This document shows, one piece after another, positions 25,210 to 36,734 of a stretch of 42,938 bases of DNA. Numbering within the stretch: position 1 is the first letter of the stretch; every line of letters starts with the position of its first letter. The stretch is from contig PAKU01000041.1 in assembly GCA_002706265.1 (NCBI GenBank), positions 1 to 42,938 of the forward strand. The letters run 5' to 3'. Position numbers and translations under genes: made by a program. The notes under the pieces were generated by a model. The model saw only the letters and a program-made list of their open reading frames with translations, ran no database searches and had not been told where the DNA came from. This stretch comes from Polycyclovorans sp. GTDB lineage: Bacteria; Pseudomonadota; Gammaproteobacteria; Nevskiales; Nevskiaceae.

Positions 25210-27783
25210 TCAGGCCGCGGGCGGCTTGCCGCCGGCCAACAGGCCCTTGAGGGCGTAGAGCGCCTCCAGGGCCTCGCGGGGGCTGAGGCCGTCGGGGTCA
25301 ATCCGGGCCAGATGCGCTTCGACGGCGCTGTCGGCCGGGGCGTCGAACAGCGAACGTTGCGGTGCCGGCTTTGGGGCGTCGGCGGCAGGGTGAATGGCCG
25401 CGCCGCTTTCGAGTTGCTGCAACACGCGGCGGGCGCGCTGCACCACGGCATCGGGCACGCCGGCCAGCCGCGCCACCTGCAAGCCGAAACTGCGGTTGGC
25501 GGCACCGGGCTTCACCGCGTGCAGAAACACCAGCGACTGCCCATGCTCGGCGGCGTCGAGGTGCACGTTGATCACGCCGTCGATCTGCTCCGCCAGCGCG
25601 GTCAGCTCGAAGTAATGGGTGGCAAACAGACACAGCGCGCGGTTGTCGTTTGCCAGATGTTCGGCCATGGCCTGAGCCAGTGACAGGCCATCGTAGGTCG
25701 AAGTGCCGCGGCCGATCTCGTCCATCAGTACCAGTGAGCGTGCCGTGGCGTGGCGCAGGATGTGGGCGGCCTCGGTCATTTCGACCATGAAGGTGGAATG
25801 CCCCGCCGCAAGATCATCGCCGGCGCCGATGCGGGTGAACATCTGGTCCACCAGGCCGATCTCGGCGCGCGCGGCGGGCACGTAGAACCCACACTGCGCC
25901 AGCAGCACGATCAGCGCGGTCTGACGCATGTAGGTGGACTTACCGCCCATGTTGGGGCCGGTGATCACGTGCAGCCGTGCGTCGTTGTGCAGGTGCAGGT
26001 CGTTGGCGATGAACGGCCCGTCGAGTGACTGCTCAACCACCGGATGACGGCCGCCTTCGATGTGCAGCCCGCCGTCGGCGCGGAGGGTCGGCCGCGACCA
26101 GTTCAGGCTCACGGCGCGTTCGGCCGCGGCGGCCAGGCCGTCCAGCTCGGCGAGTGCGCGGGCCGTGCGGGTCAGCGCCGCCAGATGCGGGTGCAGGTGA
26201 TCCAGCAGCGCTTCGTACAGCGCCCGCTCGTGGGCCAGCGCGCGGTCGCGGGCCGACAGCACCTGGTCTTCGAACTGCTTGAGCTCTTCGGTGATGTAGC
26301 GCTCGTAATGGGTGAGCGTCTGCCGCCGCGTGTAGTGAGTGGGAATGCGGGCGGCGTGGGTTTTGCCCACTTCAAGGTAATAACCGTGCACCCGGTTGTA
26401 GCCGACCTTGAGGGTGTCGATGCCGGTGGCGGCGCGCTCGCGCGCTTCCAGCGCCTGCAAGAAGCCGTCGGCGTTCTGCGAAAGGTCGCGCAGCCCATCG
26501 AGCGTGGCGTCGAAACCGGGGCGGAAGACACCGCCGTCGCGCGCGGTCAGCGGCAACTCGTCGGTCAGCGAGGCCTGCAGGTGGGTCACCAGCTCGGGAT
26601 GTGGCGCCAGCGCGGCACGCAGGGCATCGAGCCGTCCGGCGGGCGCGTCGGGCAGTGCCTGGCTGACGGCGGGCAGCGCCGCCAGGGTGACACTCAGGCC
26701 GCCCAGGTCGCGCGGCCGCGCGCTGCGCAAACTGATGCGCGTGAGAATCCGCTCCAGGTCGGCCACCGCCTTCAGGGCCTGACGGACCGGCTCGAAGCCG
26801 TGCTGGGCCAGCAGGGCGCTGACCGCGTCGAGTCGGGCATCAAGCGTGCCCAGGTCGCGCAGTGGACGCAGCAGGGTGGCGTGCAGCCAGCGGCTGCCCA
26901 TGGCGGTGACGCTGCTGTCGAGCAGCTTCAGCAGGGTGCGGTCGTGCTCGCCCGACAGGGTGCGGTCCAGTTCGAGATTGCGGCGGGTCACGGCATCGAG
27001 CCGCACGCCCTCGTCCGGGCGCTCGCTGCGCACGCCATCAAGATGCGGCAGCGCCGCCTTGTGGGTTTCCTTCAGGTATTCCAGCAGCGCCCCGGCGGCA
27101 GCGATGGCGGCCGGCTGGCCATGGCAGCCAAATCCGCGCAGATCGTGGGTGCCGAACTGGGCGCAAAGCAGCCGCTCGGCGCTGTCGGGCACGAAATGCC
27201 AGGGCGGACGTTCGCGTGCAGCGGTCAGGCCGGACCAGAGGCTGCCCTCCACGACCAGGGTTTCCACCGGGCGCAGGCGCGCGTACTCGGCCATCAACTC
27301 ACCCTGGGTGGCGCAATCGATGACGATGAACCGCCCGGTGGACACATCGGCCCAGGCCAGGCCCAAGCGGCCGTCAACGGCTGCCACGGCGGCCAGACCG
27401 GCGGTGACGCGGGGGTCGAGCAGGGCGTCATCGGTGGCGGTGCCGGGCGTGACCAGACGGGTGATGGCGCGTTTCACCGGCCCCTTCTCGGCCCCCACCT
27501 CGCCCACCTGCTCGGCAATGGCCACCGACTCGCCCAGACGGATCAGCTTGGCCAGGTAAGGGTCCAGCTGGTGATACGGAACGCCGGCCATGACCACCGG
27601 CTGCCCGGCCGACTCGCCGCGCCGGGTCAGGGTGATGTTGAGCAGCCGCGCGGCGCGTCGGGCGTCGTCATAGAACAGCTCGTAGAAATCGCCCATGCGG
27701 AACAGCAGCAGATGCGCCGGATGCTCGGCCTTGAGCGTCAGGTATTGCTGCATCAACGGGGTGTGGGCGCTGAGGTCCTTCAA
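25210..27783 (-). CDS. mutS: DNA mismatch repair protein MutS
   Basis: MutS recognises mismatches and small loops and recruits MutL. The 857-residue protein opens [19 protein letters not shown], has the mismatch-reading Phe-x-Glu in [12 protein letters not shown], the connector and lever domains, and a C-terminal ATPase. The ATPase has Walker [15 protein letters not shown] and [12 protein letters not shown]. The C-terminal tail is present, so the gene looks complete. The start is TTG at 27783, chosen because the family's AHTPMMQQY region begins a few residues later; no good ribosome-binding site is visible, and ATG 27753 would cut into the conserved N-terminus. btuF follows after 24 bases. 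Confidence 0.96.
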   Translation of the reverse strand: MKDLSAHTPLMQQYLTLKAEHPAHLLLFRMGDFYELFYDDARRAARLLNITLTRRGESAGQPVVMAGVPYHQLDPYLAKLIRLGESVAIAEQVGEVGAEKGPVKRAITRLVTPGTATDDALLDPRVTAGLAAVAAVDGRLGLAWADVSTGRFIVIDCATQGELMAEYARLRPVETLVVEGSLWSGLTAARERPPWHFVPDSAERLLCAQFGTHDLRGFGCHGQPAAIAAAGALLEYLKETHKAALPHLDGVRSERPDEGVRLDAVTRRNLELDRTLSGEHDRTLLKLLDSSVTAMGSRWLHATLLRPLRDLGTLDARLDAVSALLAQHGFEPVRQALKAVADLERILTRISLRSARPRDLGGLSVTLAALPAVSQALPDAPAGRLDALRAALAPHPELVTHLQASLTDELPLTARDGGVFRPGFDATLDGLRDLSQNADGFLQALEARERAATGIDTLKVGYNRVHGYYLEVGKTHAARIPTHYTRRQTLTHYERYITEELKQFEDQVLSARDRALAHERALYEALLDHLHPHLAALTRTARALAELDGLAAAAERAVSLNWSRPTLRADGGLHIEGGRHPVVEQSLDGPFIANDLHLHNDARLHVITGPNMGGKSTYMRQTALIVLLAQCGFYVPAARAEIGLVDQMFTRIGAGDDLAAGHSTFMVEMTEAAHILRHATARSLVLMDEIGRGTSTYDGLSLAQAMAEHLANDNRALCLFATHYFELTALAEQIDGVINVHLDAAEHGQSLVFLHAVKPGAANRSFGLQVARLAGVPDAVVQRARRVLQQLESGAAIHPAADAPKPAPQRSLFDAPADSAVEAHLARIDPDGLSPREALEALYALKGLLAGGKPPAA

Positions 27784-27936
27784 GGTCGGGCGGTCGGCGG
27801 CGGCTGGGGCGCCGATTATCCCGGCTTGTCGCGCGGGGCGGGGGTTGCCCTGAAATCCGGGCGTTTGTCACACGGGCGCCGCGTCGGCGTCGGGGGTGCT
27901 CTTGGTGCTCTTGGGGTTTTGGCGTCAACATGCGCG

Positions 27937-29418
27937 ATGCCTGTCCGTGTTGCGAGATCGCCCATCAGTCTGACCGAACCCCTGCGCCGACTGAGTGCCG
28001 TGCTGCTGGTGACCATGGCGCTGGCGGCTGCGGCACTGCCTGCGCAGGCCGCGGCACAATCGCCCGTGACTGCCGACGTCGAAACGCCGCCGCCGCAGCA
28101 GGCCGGCCGTGAAGACCCGGCCCCGGACGAGACCCCCTCGCAAAGCCAGACCGAAGCACTGGAGGAACTGATCGATGACCGCGGGGACCGGTCCATCGAC
28201 GACCCGGCCGTGCCGAGCGCCGATGCGCCCAGAGACCCGACCCTGGTCCCGCCCGAAGACTGGGAGGATCAGACCGATGTGCCGCGCCACCATCGCCCGG
28301 GCTCGTGCGAGCAGCTGCACCCGGACCATGCTGAGCCGGTCGACGCCGAGGCGGTGGATTGGGCGCGCGAACAGATCGAGGAGACGGTTTGCGGCGCCAC
28401 GCTCTGGTTCGACGGCCTGTTTGGCGAAAACCGCAACCTTGACGCCGCGCGCGGCGCGTACGGCCGCCTCGAAACCTCGTACGAACACTCCGAGTTCTAC
28501 GGCGCCAAGGCCCGGACCCGTTTTCGCCTGCGGGTCGATCTGCCCAATCTGCAGGAACGCGCATCGGTCTTCATTGGCCGCGACAACGATGACGATTTCA
28601 TCAAGGACCGTTCTGAAGGCTTTGCCTTGCGCAGCGAGTTTCCCCAGATCGACGATCGCGACAAGTTCTTTGCCGGCTTTGGCTACGGCCTGCCCAGCAA
28701 CCGGCGGTTTCGCAGTGATGTGAAGGTCGGGGTGCGCAACGTGACCAACACCCGCGCTTTCCTGCAGTGGCGGACCGAGTACCTGGCCTACGTGGATGAG
28801 GTGAATCTGGTGCAGTTTCGCCTGACCCCCTTCTACAGCACCCGTGACGGACTGGGAGTGACGCCGGGCGTCGATTTCAGCCGGGTGCTGACGCCGCGAC
28901 TGCTGGCGCGCTGGAGCAATGTGGGGACTCATTCAGACACCACGCTGGGCTTTGACTGGCGCAGCGCCGCAGTGCTGTATCAGGGCTTTGGCTGGCAGCG
29001 GGGCCTGGCCTATGAGGCCTTCATCCGTGGCGTGACCGAAACGCCCGTCAAGCTGCGCGAGTTCGGTCTGCGGCTGGTGTATCGACAGCCCATTGTCGGC
29101 GGGCGGCTCTACCTGCAGCCCCTGGTCGGCTACAGCTGGCCCAAGGAAGAGCCGGGCATCAAGCGAGAGGGCGCCTACCTGGTGGGCGTGGGTCTTGAGT
29201 TGCCCTATGGCAAGAACCCCCGCAGGGCCATTGCGCAACGAAATGAACGGCGGCGCGCGGATGCGGATCGGGACTCTGATGCGGACGTGAATGCCGGCCA
29301 AGCCGAAGCCGAAGCCGAAGCCGAAGCCGAAGCCGAAGCCGAAGCTGAATTCCAAGCCCCGCGTGAGGGCGATACGCTCCAGCCCGGCGCGTCGCCAGGG
29401 CGCAACCCGGCGCCTTGA
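27937..29418 (+). CDS. Outer-membrane beta-barrel protein of unknown function
   Basis: The 493-residue product begins with a signal peptide (about residues 1-41, ending AQAAAQ). An acidic, Pro-rich segment rich in Asp and Glu runs to about residue 110. Two Cys residues occur near 123 and 151 (GSCEQLHP and [11 protein letters not shown]). From about residue 165, alternating strands with aromatic girdles ([33 protein letters not shown]) look like a 10-12-strand barrel, ending [11 protein letters not shown] basic and then Ala-Glu repeat tail follows. I recognise no named family. ATG at 27937 leads directly into the signal peptide. It is divergent from mutS. The function is unassigned. Confidence 0.75.
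   Translation: MPVRVARSPISLTEPLRRLSAVLLVTMALAAAALPAQAAAQSPVTADVETPPPQQAGREDPAPDETPSQSQTEALEELIDDRGDRSIDDPAVPSADAPRDPTLVPPEDWEDQTDVPRHHRPGSCEQLHPDHAEPVDAEAVDWAREQIEETVCGATLWFDGLFGENRNLDAARGAYGRLETSYEHSEFYGAKARTRFRLRVDLPNLQERASVFIGRDNDDDFIKDRSEGFALRSEFPQIDDRDKFFAGFGYGLPSNRRFRSDVKVGVRNVTNTRAFLQWRTEYLAYVDEVNLVQFRLTPFYSTRDGLGVTPGVDFSRVLTPRLLARWSNVGTHSDTTLGFDWRSAAVLYQGFGWQRGLAYEAFIRGVTETPVKLREFGLRLVYRQPIVGGRLYLQPLVGYSWPKEEPGIKREGAYLVGVGLELPYGKNPRRAIAQRNERRRADADRDSDADVNAGQAEAEAEAEAEAEAEAEFQAPREGDTLQPGASPGRNPAP
29302..29349 (+). repeat. GCCGAA hexanucleotide tandem repeat
   Basis: Seven perfect GCCGAA units (29302-29343) and one variant GCTGAA (29344-29349) lie inside the 3' end of the beta-barrel gene and encode an Ala-Glu repeat. 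Copy changes keep the reading frame, so they would alter tail length without switching the gene off. In another frame the same repeat reads Pro-Lys. Confidence 0.95.
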
Positions 29419-29464
29419 CCCACAGGCGAGCGGTGCCGCCCCGACGCAGGCGCGTAAAGTGGCG

Positions 29465-30484
<1,020 letters not shown>

Positions 30485-30512
30485 GAAACGGATCTTGCGG
30501 GCTCGTGCGGAC

Positions 30513-30540
30513 CGGGTGCTGCTGAGCACCCGATATCGGG
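30513..30540. other. Hairpin and 12-bp palindrome downstream of the flavin oxidoreductase
   Basis: CGGGTGCT (30513-30520) and AGCACCCG (30525-30532) form an 8-bp stem with a GCTG loop. Overlapping its right arm is a perfect palindrome CCCGATATCGGG (30529-30540). No T-run follows, so this is not a standard terminator. The two structures are mutually exclusive. Confidence 0.6.
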
Positions 30541-30591
30541 CGCACCTTGAAGGGGTTCATCTGCAACGAGGCCTGCCGCTCCCCTTGATGA

Positions 30592-30659
30592 CAATGACGT
30601 TGGCAATGACGTTGGCAATGACGTTGGCAATGACGTTGGCAATGACGTTGGCAATGACG
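30592..30659. repeat. 12-bp tandem repeat array in an intergenic gap
   Basis: Five perfect copies of CAATGACGTTGG start at 30592, 30604, 30616, 30628 and 30640, followed by a partial copy CAATGACG (30652-30659). The array lies in the 418-base gap between the flavin oxidoreductase and the DUF1161 gene. Both strands stay open through it, as expected for a 12-base unit, but no supported gene covers it. The rest of the gap (30541-30591 and 30660-30888) shows nothing I can identify. Confidence 0.95.
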
Positions 30660-30902
30660 GCGGAGTGACCGAAGCGCACGACGCCGGCCGTTGTGAAACA
30701 GGCGGTTACACGCTGGACTTGTGCCCGCAGGGCGTCGCCGCAGCGCCGTTCGGCTGCGGCAGGCGGGCGCCCCATCGATCGCCCCGAACCCATACGGCCG
30801 GCCAGGGCCCTGTGCAAAGTGCGGCCGACTGTCGTACAAAGGATGCAAGGGGCCAGGCCGCGAACAGACCCTGAGTGCACTCAATATCAGGAGAGCTTAA
30901 CG

Positions 30903-31214
30903 ATGAGCATCAAAGCCATTTCAATGGCCGCACTGTTGGTGATCGCCGCCGGCAGCAGCACCCACGCCCTTGCCAACAATTGCGAGAAGGTGAAGGCCGA
31001 CATTGCCGCCAAGATCGACGCCAATGGTGTGCCGTCCTACTCATTGACCGCCGTCGACGCCGGTGCCGCGCATGAAGGCAAAGTGGTCGGCCATTGCGGG
31101 GGCAACACCAAACGCATCGTCTATGTGCGAGGGGCGGTCGGGCCCGAGCCTGCGCCGCCGGCGCAGCCCGCAGCCACCGCCGCCCCGGCTGCAGCTGCGC
31201 CGGCATCACCGTAA
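30903..31214 (+). CDS. DUF1161 family small secreted protein
   Basis: The 103-residue protein has a signal peptide (residues 1-24, ending HALA). The DUF1161 domain follows: NCEKVKADIAAKIDANGV, a central YSLTAV strand, and GKVVGHCGGNTKRIVYVR with a second Cys. The two Cys could form a disulphide in the periplasm. A low-complexity Pro/Ala tail ends the protein. The family is periplasmic and uncharacterised. ATG at 30903 has AGGAGAG at 30889-30895, a strong ribosome-binding site that decides the start. It stands alone, convergent with the thiolase gene. Confidence 0.88.
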   Translation: MSIKAISMAALLVIAAGSSTHALANNCEKVKADIAAKIDANGVPSYSLTAVDAGAAHEGKVVGHCGGNTKRIVYVRGAVGPEPAPPAQPAATAAPAAAAPASP

Positions 31215-31295
31215 AGGCGGTACCCGCTCATTTGCCGTTGCAGGCGCAGGTCGATGATGCGTCGGCCTGCGCGGCTCGTTCCCATTCGGGCTGAC

Positions 31296-32576
31296 TCAGC
31301 GCTCCACGATGGCCGTCACGCCCAGCCCGCCTGCGGCGCAGATCGAGATGAGGCCGCGACCGCCCCCCGCCTCGTCGATGATCTTGGCCAGCGTGGCCAG
31401 AATGCGCCCGCCGGTGGCGCCGAAGGGGTGGCCCATGGCCAGCGAGCCGCCTCGAATGTTCAGCTTGTCGCGGTCAATGCTGCCCAGCGGGCTGCTAAGG
31501 CCCAGTCGCTCCTTGCAGAAGGTCTTGCTTTCCCAGGCGCTGAGCGTGCACAGCACCTGGGCGGCGAAGGCTTCGTGAATCTCGTAGAAGTCGAAGTCTT
31601 GCAGGGTGAGCCCGGCGCGGTCGAGCATGCGCGGCACGGCGTAGGCGGGGGCCATCAGCAGTCCTTCTTTCTTGCCCACGAAGTCCACCGCGGCCGTTTC
31701 GGCATGGGTGAGATAGGCTTGCACCTTGAGGCCGTGCGCCTTGGCCCAGCTTTCGCTGCCCAGCAGCACGGCAGACGCGCCGTCGGTCAGCGGGGTGGAG
31801 TTTCCGGCCGACAGCGTGCCCTTGCCCGAGGTCTTGTCGAACGCCAGGCCCAACGAGGCCAGCTTGTCCATCGTCAGGTTGGTGCGCAGGTTGTTGTCCT
31901 GCGTCAGGCCGGCGAAGGGCACCAGCAGATCGCCGTAAAAGCCTGAGTCATAGGCCGTGACGGCTTTTTGATGGCTCTGAAAGGCCAGCAGGTCCTGATC
32001 ATCGCGTGAGATGCCCCATTCCTGGGCCATCAGCTCGCAGTGCTGCCCCATCGACTTGCGGGTGCGCGGCTCGCCGTTGGTGGGGATCGCCGGCGCCAGC
32101 ATGGCCGGACGAAACTTGGCCAGAGCGGCCAGGCGCTGGCCCGTGGTCTTGGCGCGGTTGGCTTCCAGCAGAATCTTGCGCAGCCTGTCATTGACGGCGA
32201 TGGGCGCATCCGAGGTGGTGTCAACGCCACCGGCGATGCCGGAGTCGATCTGCCCGAGGGCGATCTTGTTGCCGATGGCGATGGCCGCTTCCAGCCCCGT
32301 GCCGCAGGCCTGCTGCACGTCAAACGCCGAGGTTTCGGGTGCCAGCCCCGACGACAGTACCGCCTCGCGGGTCAGGTTGAAGTCTCGCGCGTGCTTGAGC
32401 ACCGCGCCGGCGGCCACCTCGCCGAGGCGCTCGCCGTGCAACTGATATTTGTCGACCACACCGTTGAGTGTCGCGGTGAGCATGGCCTGGTTCGATTGCG
32501 TGGTGTAGGCCGTGTTCGAGCGGGCGAAGGGAATGCGGGCGCCGCCAACAATGGCGACCTTGCGTGCCTGGGCCAT
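31296..32576 (-). CDS. Acetyl-CoA C-acyltransferase (FadI-like thiolase)
   Basis: Thiolases cleave 3-ketoacyl-CoA to acetyl-CoA in beta-oxidation or run in reverse to make acetoacetyl-CoA. The 426-residue protein has the acyl-accepting Cys91 (QQACGTGLEAAIA), the His in FYEIHEAFAAQ, the His in LAMGHPFGATGGR and the second catalytic Cys near the end (SICAAGGLG). The HEAFAAQ form and length resemble FadI. No fadJ-like hydratase/dehydrogenase adjoins it, so pathway assignment is open. ATG at 32576 has AAGGAG a few bases upstream, a strong ribosome-binding site that fixes the start. Confidence 0.92.
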   Translation of the reverse strand: MAQARKVAIVGGARIPFARSNTAYTTQSNQAMLTATLNGVVDKYQLHGERLGEVAAGAVLKHARDFNLTREAVLSSGLAPETSAFDVQQACGTGLEAAIAIGNKIALGQIDSGIAGGVDTTSDAPIAVNDRLRKILLEANRAKTTGQRLAALAKFRPAMLAPAIPTNGEPRTRKSMGQHCELMAQEWGISRDDQDLLAFQSHQKAVTAYDSGFYGDLLVPFAGLTQDNNLRTNLTMDKLASLGLAFDKTSGKGTLSAGNSTPLTDGASAVLLGSESWAKAHGLKVQAYLTHAETAAVDFVGKKEGLLMAPAYAVPRMLDRAGLTLQDFDFYEIHEAFAAQVLCTLSAWESKTFCKERLGLSSPLGSIDRDKLNIRGGSLAMGHPFGATGGRILATLAKIIDEAGGGRGLISICAAGGLGVTAIVER

Positions 32577-32734
32577 GGTGAAACTCCTTGAATCAATAGC
32601 GAAGTGAAATGAGGTCTGCGGCCGTGGACCCGGAGGCCCGATGCCGCAGTGCACAAAAGCATACGCCGCAAATTCGGGGCGTCGCTTGGCCGCAGCGACA
32701 GCTGCGTCCGGTTCACAAAAAATTCACTACCGCC

Positions 32735-32764
32735 CCCTTGAAAGCAGGGAGGCGGCGCCTCAGT
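32735..32764 (+). promoter_or_regulatory. Sigma32-like heat-shock promoter of groESL
   Basis: CCCTTGAAA (32735-32743) matches the sigma32 -35 element. CCTCAGT (32758-32764), 14 bases further, partly matches the CCCCATnT -10 element. The predicted start falls at the CIRCE operator, the usual arrangement for dual heat-shock control. Confidence 0.5.
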
Positions 32765-32765
32765 G

Positions 32766-32792
32766 TTAGCAGCCTCTGGGGGAGAGTGCTAA
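32766..32792. promoter_or_regulatory. CIRCE operator (HrcA site) upstream of groES
   Basis: TTAGCAGCC (32766-32774), nine spacer bases and GAGTGCTAA (32784-32792) match the CIRCE consensus TTAGCACTC-N9-GAGTGCTAA. The right arm is perfect and the left arm has two changes (GCC for CTC, sharing the final C). Spacing is exact. HrcA would repress groESL here; hrcA itself is not in the window. Confidence 0.88.
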
Positions 32793-32867
32793 CAATCGTG
32801 GCCTTTGTCCCGTAGAGCGTTTCGTTCAGTTTCGATGTTTTGGTTATCAATTTACGGGAGAAACCCA

Positions 32868-34843
<1,976 letters not shown>

Positions 34844-34871
34844 GCCGCATCACCGCTGTAATGTTGTGCAA

Positions 34872-34898
34872 AGAGCCCCTTTTCAGGGGCTCTTTTTT
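34872..34898 (+). terminator. Intrinsic terminator of groESL
   Basis: AGAGCCCC (34872-34879) pairs perfectly with GGGGCTCT (34886-34893) around a 6-base loop, followed by a T-run to 34898. It lies 28 bases after the groEL stop. Confidence 0.93.
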
Positions 34899-34949
34899 GT
34901 GCAATTGAGAGATGAAATGGTGCAGTGCGAAATTAATCACGTACGGGCC

Positions 34950-34979
34950 TTGTTGTTGTCACGCGGAGTTTGCTAGTCT
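34950..34979 (+). promoter_or_regulatory. Possible promoter of the Thr-Pro-repeat lipoprotein
   Basis: TTGTTG (34950-34955) and TAGTCT (34974-34979) are 18 bases apart in the region after the groEL terminator, about 80 bases upstream of the next start codon. The match is modest. Confidence 0.3.
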
Positions 34980-35059
34980 GGCTCGAATCCTGCTGTAAGT
35001 CCTGATGCGGAAAGGCCGTCGTCGGGTTGTAACCAGCCATATTTTCGGGGAGTAAGTTC

Positions 35060-36370
35060 ATGCAATTTCGTAAGCTCGCAGTGGCCGCAGGCGTCATCAG
35101 CGGCGTCTCTGCTCTGGCAGTGGGTTGTAGCTCAAGCGACTCGCGATCGCCATTCGAGGACGGCGGCGCGGTCACTGCCACCGCCGCACTGGGCGCCCTC
35201 TCTGGTGCCAACTGTGTGTTGAACAGGCTGCCGGTCGAGGATCTGGTCCTCGGCACTGTGACGACCGATGATGACGGTGTCGCCAATTTCGGGATCATTG
35301 ACAGCAACGGCCCGTTCCTGCTCACCTGCTCCGGCGGCTCTTACTACGACGAGGCAACTGATTCCACCGTGGATTTTGAAGGCAGCATCCGTTCAGTGGT
35401 GCTTCCACGCCAGCCGTTCACGCCGCTCAACGTCGGCGTGACCACTGCGACTGAACTCGTGGTGGCGGCGCTGGAGGGTAATCCGCCCGGGCCGATCAAT
35501 CTGGGTTTTGTTGCCAACGCCCTGTTGGAAGTCGCTCGTGCGCTGGGCGTGCCGAACCTCAACTTGTTGACGCCGCCAGAAGTGGTGAACGAAGACGATC
35601 CGCTGATCTCGGGAACCGATGCGCGGGGCCTTCATGCCCTGATCCTCGCGGGTTTCTCGCAGTTGGCCAGCGAACTTGATCTGACCACCGCTGAACTGGG
35701 CGCGCTGCTTGCCGACGATGTTGCTGCAGGGCAGCCCATTGGCACCAGTCTGATCGGCCTGGGCTCGCCAGCCATCTCAAGCGCGGTTGATTTTCTGGTT
35801 CGTTTCGATGCCGCAGTGCTGGCCATCATTGACATCATCGTGGAGCCGGGCATTCGGGAGGAAATTCGCGGCAACGTGATCGCGCAGCAGGCGGTGGCTC
35901 AGTCACCGGGTCGCGGCCTTGTCAACCCGCAAAACCCTGAAGCGACCCCCACTCCGACGCCGACCCCGACCATCACCCCGACTGCGACGCCGACTGTCAC
36001 CCCGACTGCGACGCCGACGGCCACCCCGACGGTGACGCCGACCGTCACCCCGACGGTGACGCCGACCGTGACGCCGACGGCCACCCCGACGGTGACGCCG
36101 ACCGTCACCCCGACGGTGACGCCGACCGTCACCCCGACGGTGACGCCGACTGCGACGCCGACGGTGACGCCGACCGTCACCCCGACTGCGACGCCGACCG
36201 TCACTCCGACGGTGACGCCGACCGTCACCCCGACTGCGACGCCGACCGTTACCCCGACTGCGACGCCGACGGCCACGCCGACCGCAACCCCGACGGTCAC
36301 CCCGACGCCGCCCACGGGCGGAACCGGTGGCACCGGCGGTTCAGGCGGTGGTGTCGGCGGCACCCCGTAA
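35060..36370 (+). CDS. Lipoprotein with C-terminal Thr-Pro repeat tail
   Basis: The 436-residue protein has a lipoprotein signal peptide with lipobox ALAVGC (Cys23). The next residues are SSSDSR, so outer-membrane sorting is likely. A compact N-terminal part (about 35-130) looks like a small beta-sandwich, and a mostly helical part (about 130-290) follows. About 124 residues of Thr-Pro repeats with Val or Ala at every fourth position come next (bases 35945-36316), then a Gly-rich end. The repeat would form an extended, wall- or surface-spanning linker. I recognise no family for the folded part. ATG at 35060 has GGGGAGTAAG upstream. A strong hairpin terminator follows. Confidence 0.85.
   Translation: MQFRKLAVAAGVISGVSALAVGCSSSDSRSPFEDGGAVTATAALGALSGANCVLNRLPVEDLVLGTVTTDDDGVANFGIIDSNGPFLLTCSGGSYYDEATDSTVDFEGSIRSVVLPRQPFTPLNVGVTTATELVVAALEGNPPGPINLGFVANALLEVARALGVPNLNLLTPPEVVNEDDPLISGTDARGLHALILAGFSQLASELDLTTAELGALLADDVAAGQPIGTSLIGLGSPAISSAVDFLVRFDAAVLAIIDIIVEPGIREEIRGNVIAQQAVAQSPGRGLVNPQNPEATPTPTPTPTITPTATPTVTPTATPTATPTVTPTVTPTVTPTVTPTATPTVTPTVTPTVTPTVTPTVTPTATPTVTPTVTPTATPTVTPTVTPTVTPTATPTVTPTATPTATPTATPTVTPTPPTGGTGGTGGSGGGVGGTP
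35945..36316 (+). repeat. Thr-Pro codon repeat region in the lipoprotein gene
   Basis: About 370 bases of near-tandem 6- and 12-base units built on ACCCCGACN/ACGCCGACN encode alternating Thr-Pro with Val or Ala insertions. Units differ at synonymous positions and between GTC/GTG and GCG/GCC, so the array is old or diversified, yet long enough to recombine and change tail length. Confidence 0.95.
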
Positions 36371-36384
36371 ATCGTTGATGTTTG

Positions 36385-36419
36385 ATAACAAAGGCCGCGT
36401 CGTGCGGCCTTTGTTATTT
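36385..36419 (+). terminator. Strong terminator after the lipoprotein gene
   Basis: ATAACAAAGGCCGC (36385-36398) and GCGGCCTTTGTTAT (36404-36417) are perfectly complementary over 14 bp with a 5-base loop. The A-rich base of the left arm and T-rich base of the right arm give terminator character on both strands. Confidence 0.85.
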
Positions 36420-36434
36420 ACGGGTTATTTACGG
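36413..36434. repeat. 11-bp tandem direct repeat
   Basis: GTTATTTACGG occurs twice back to back (36413-36423 and 36424-36434), the first copy overlapping the terminator's right arm. Confidence 0.9.
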
Positions 36435-36734
36435 CACATTCGATCAGGGGCCGCGATGGCGGTGTGAGCGCCAGGCAAGTGAGACCTGAAGCCACCCAGA
36501 TAAGATGTTGCGACCGCGTACCAGACCGCCCCCGACGGAGCCACCGGCCCGCCAATCGCAAAGGTGCTCGCCATGCAGGCTGTGGCAACAAAGCAGCTGC
36601 ATCGCTTCCGCAATCGAGTGGCTCACCATCAGGGGTCTGGCACACGTTCGGGGAACCGATGATTATCCAGACCCATGAAAATGCAACCTGTGTCCGTGAC
36701 AATGCAATCAATAAAAAAATGTAAGACCTTGTCG
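36435..36734. other. Gap before the YjbH-like gene, no gene recognised
   Basis: About 300 bases follow the lipoprotein terminator. Short frames are open on both strands, but none has a ribosome-binding site or recognisable product. Base composition falls from GC-rich to clearly AT-richer after about 36650, where the promoter of the next gene probably lies. No clear promoter or riboswitch could be assigned. Confidence 0.45.

Noticed and set aside
26044..27936. Open frame continuous with the beta-barrel gene, running antisense through mutS
   Set aside because: The mutS product is unambiguous on the other strand. The barrel protein has its own ATG and signal peptide at 27937.
30592..30659. Tandem repeats considered as a CRISPR array
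   Set aside because: The 12-base units are directly adjacent with no spacers.
35945..36316. Tandem repeats considered as a CRISPR array
   Set aside because: Units are 6-12 bases, in frame, and encode Thr-Pro; there are no unique spacers of uniform length.
36418..36711. Minus-strand frame with a segment (APSGAVWYAVATSYLGG) faintly like a PEP-CTERM/VPLPA sorting signal
   Set aside because: The similarity is weak, there is no basic end after the helix, no upstream secreted protein and no ribosome-binding site.
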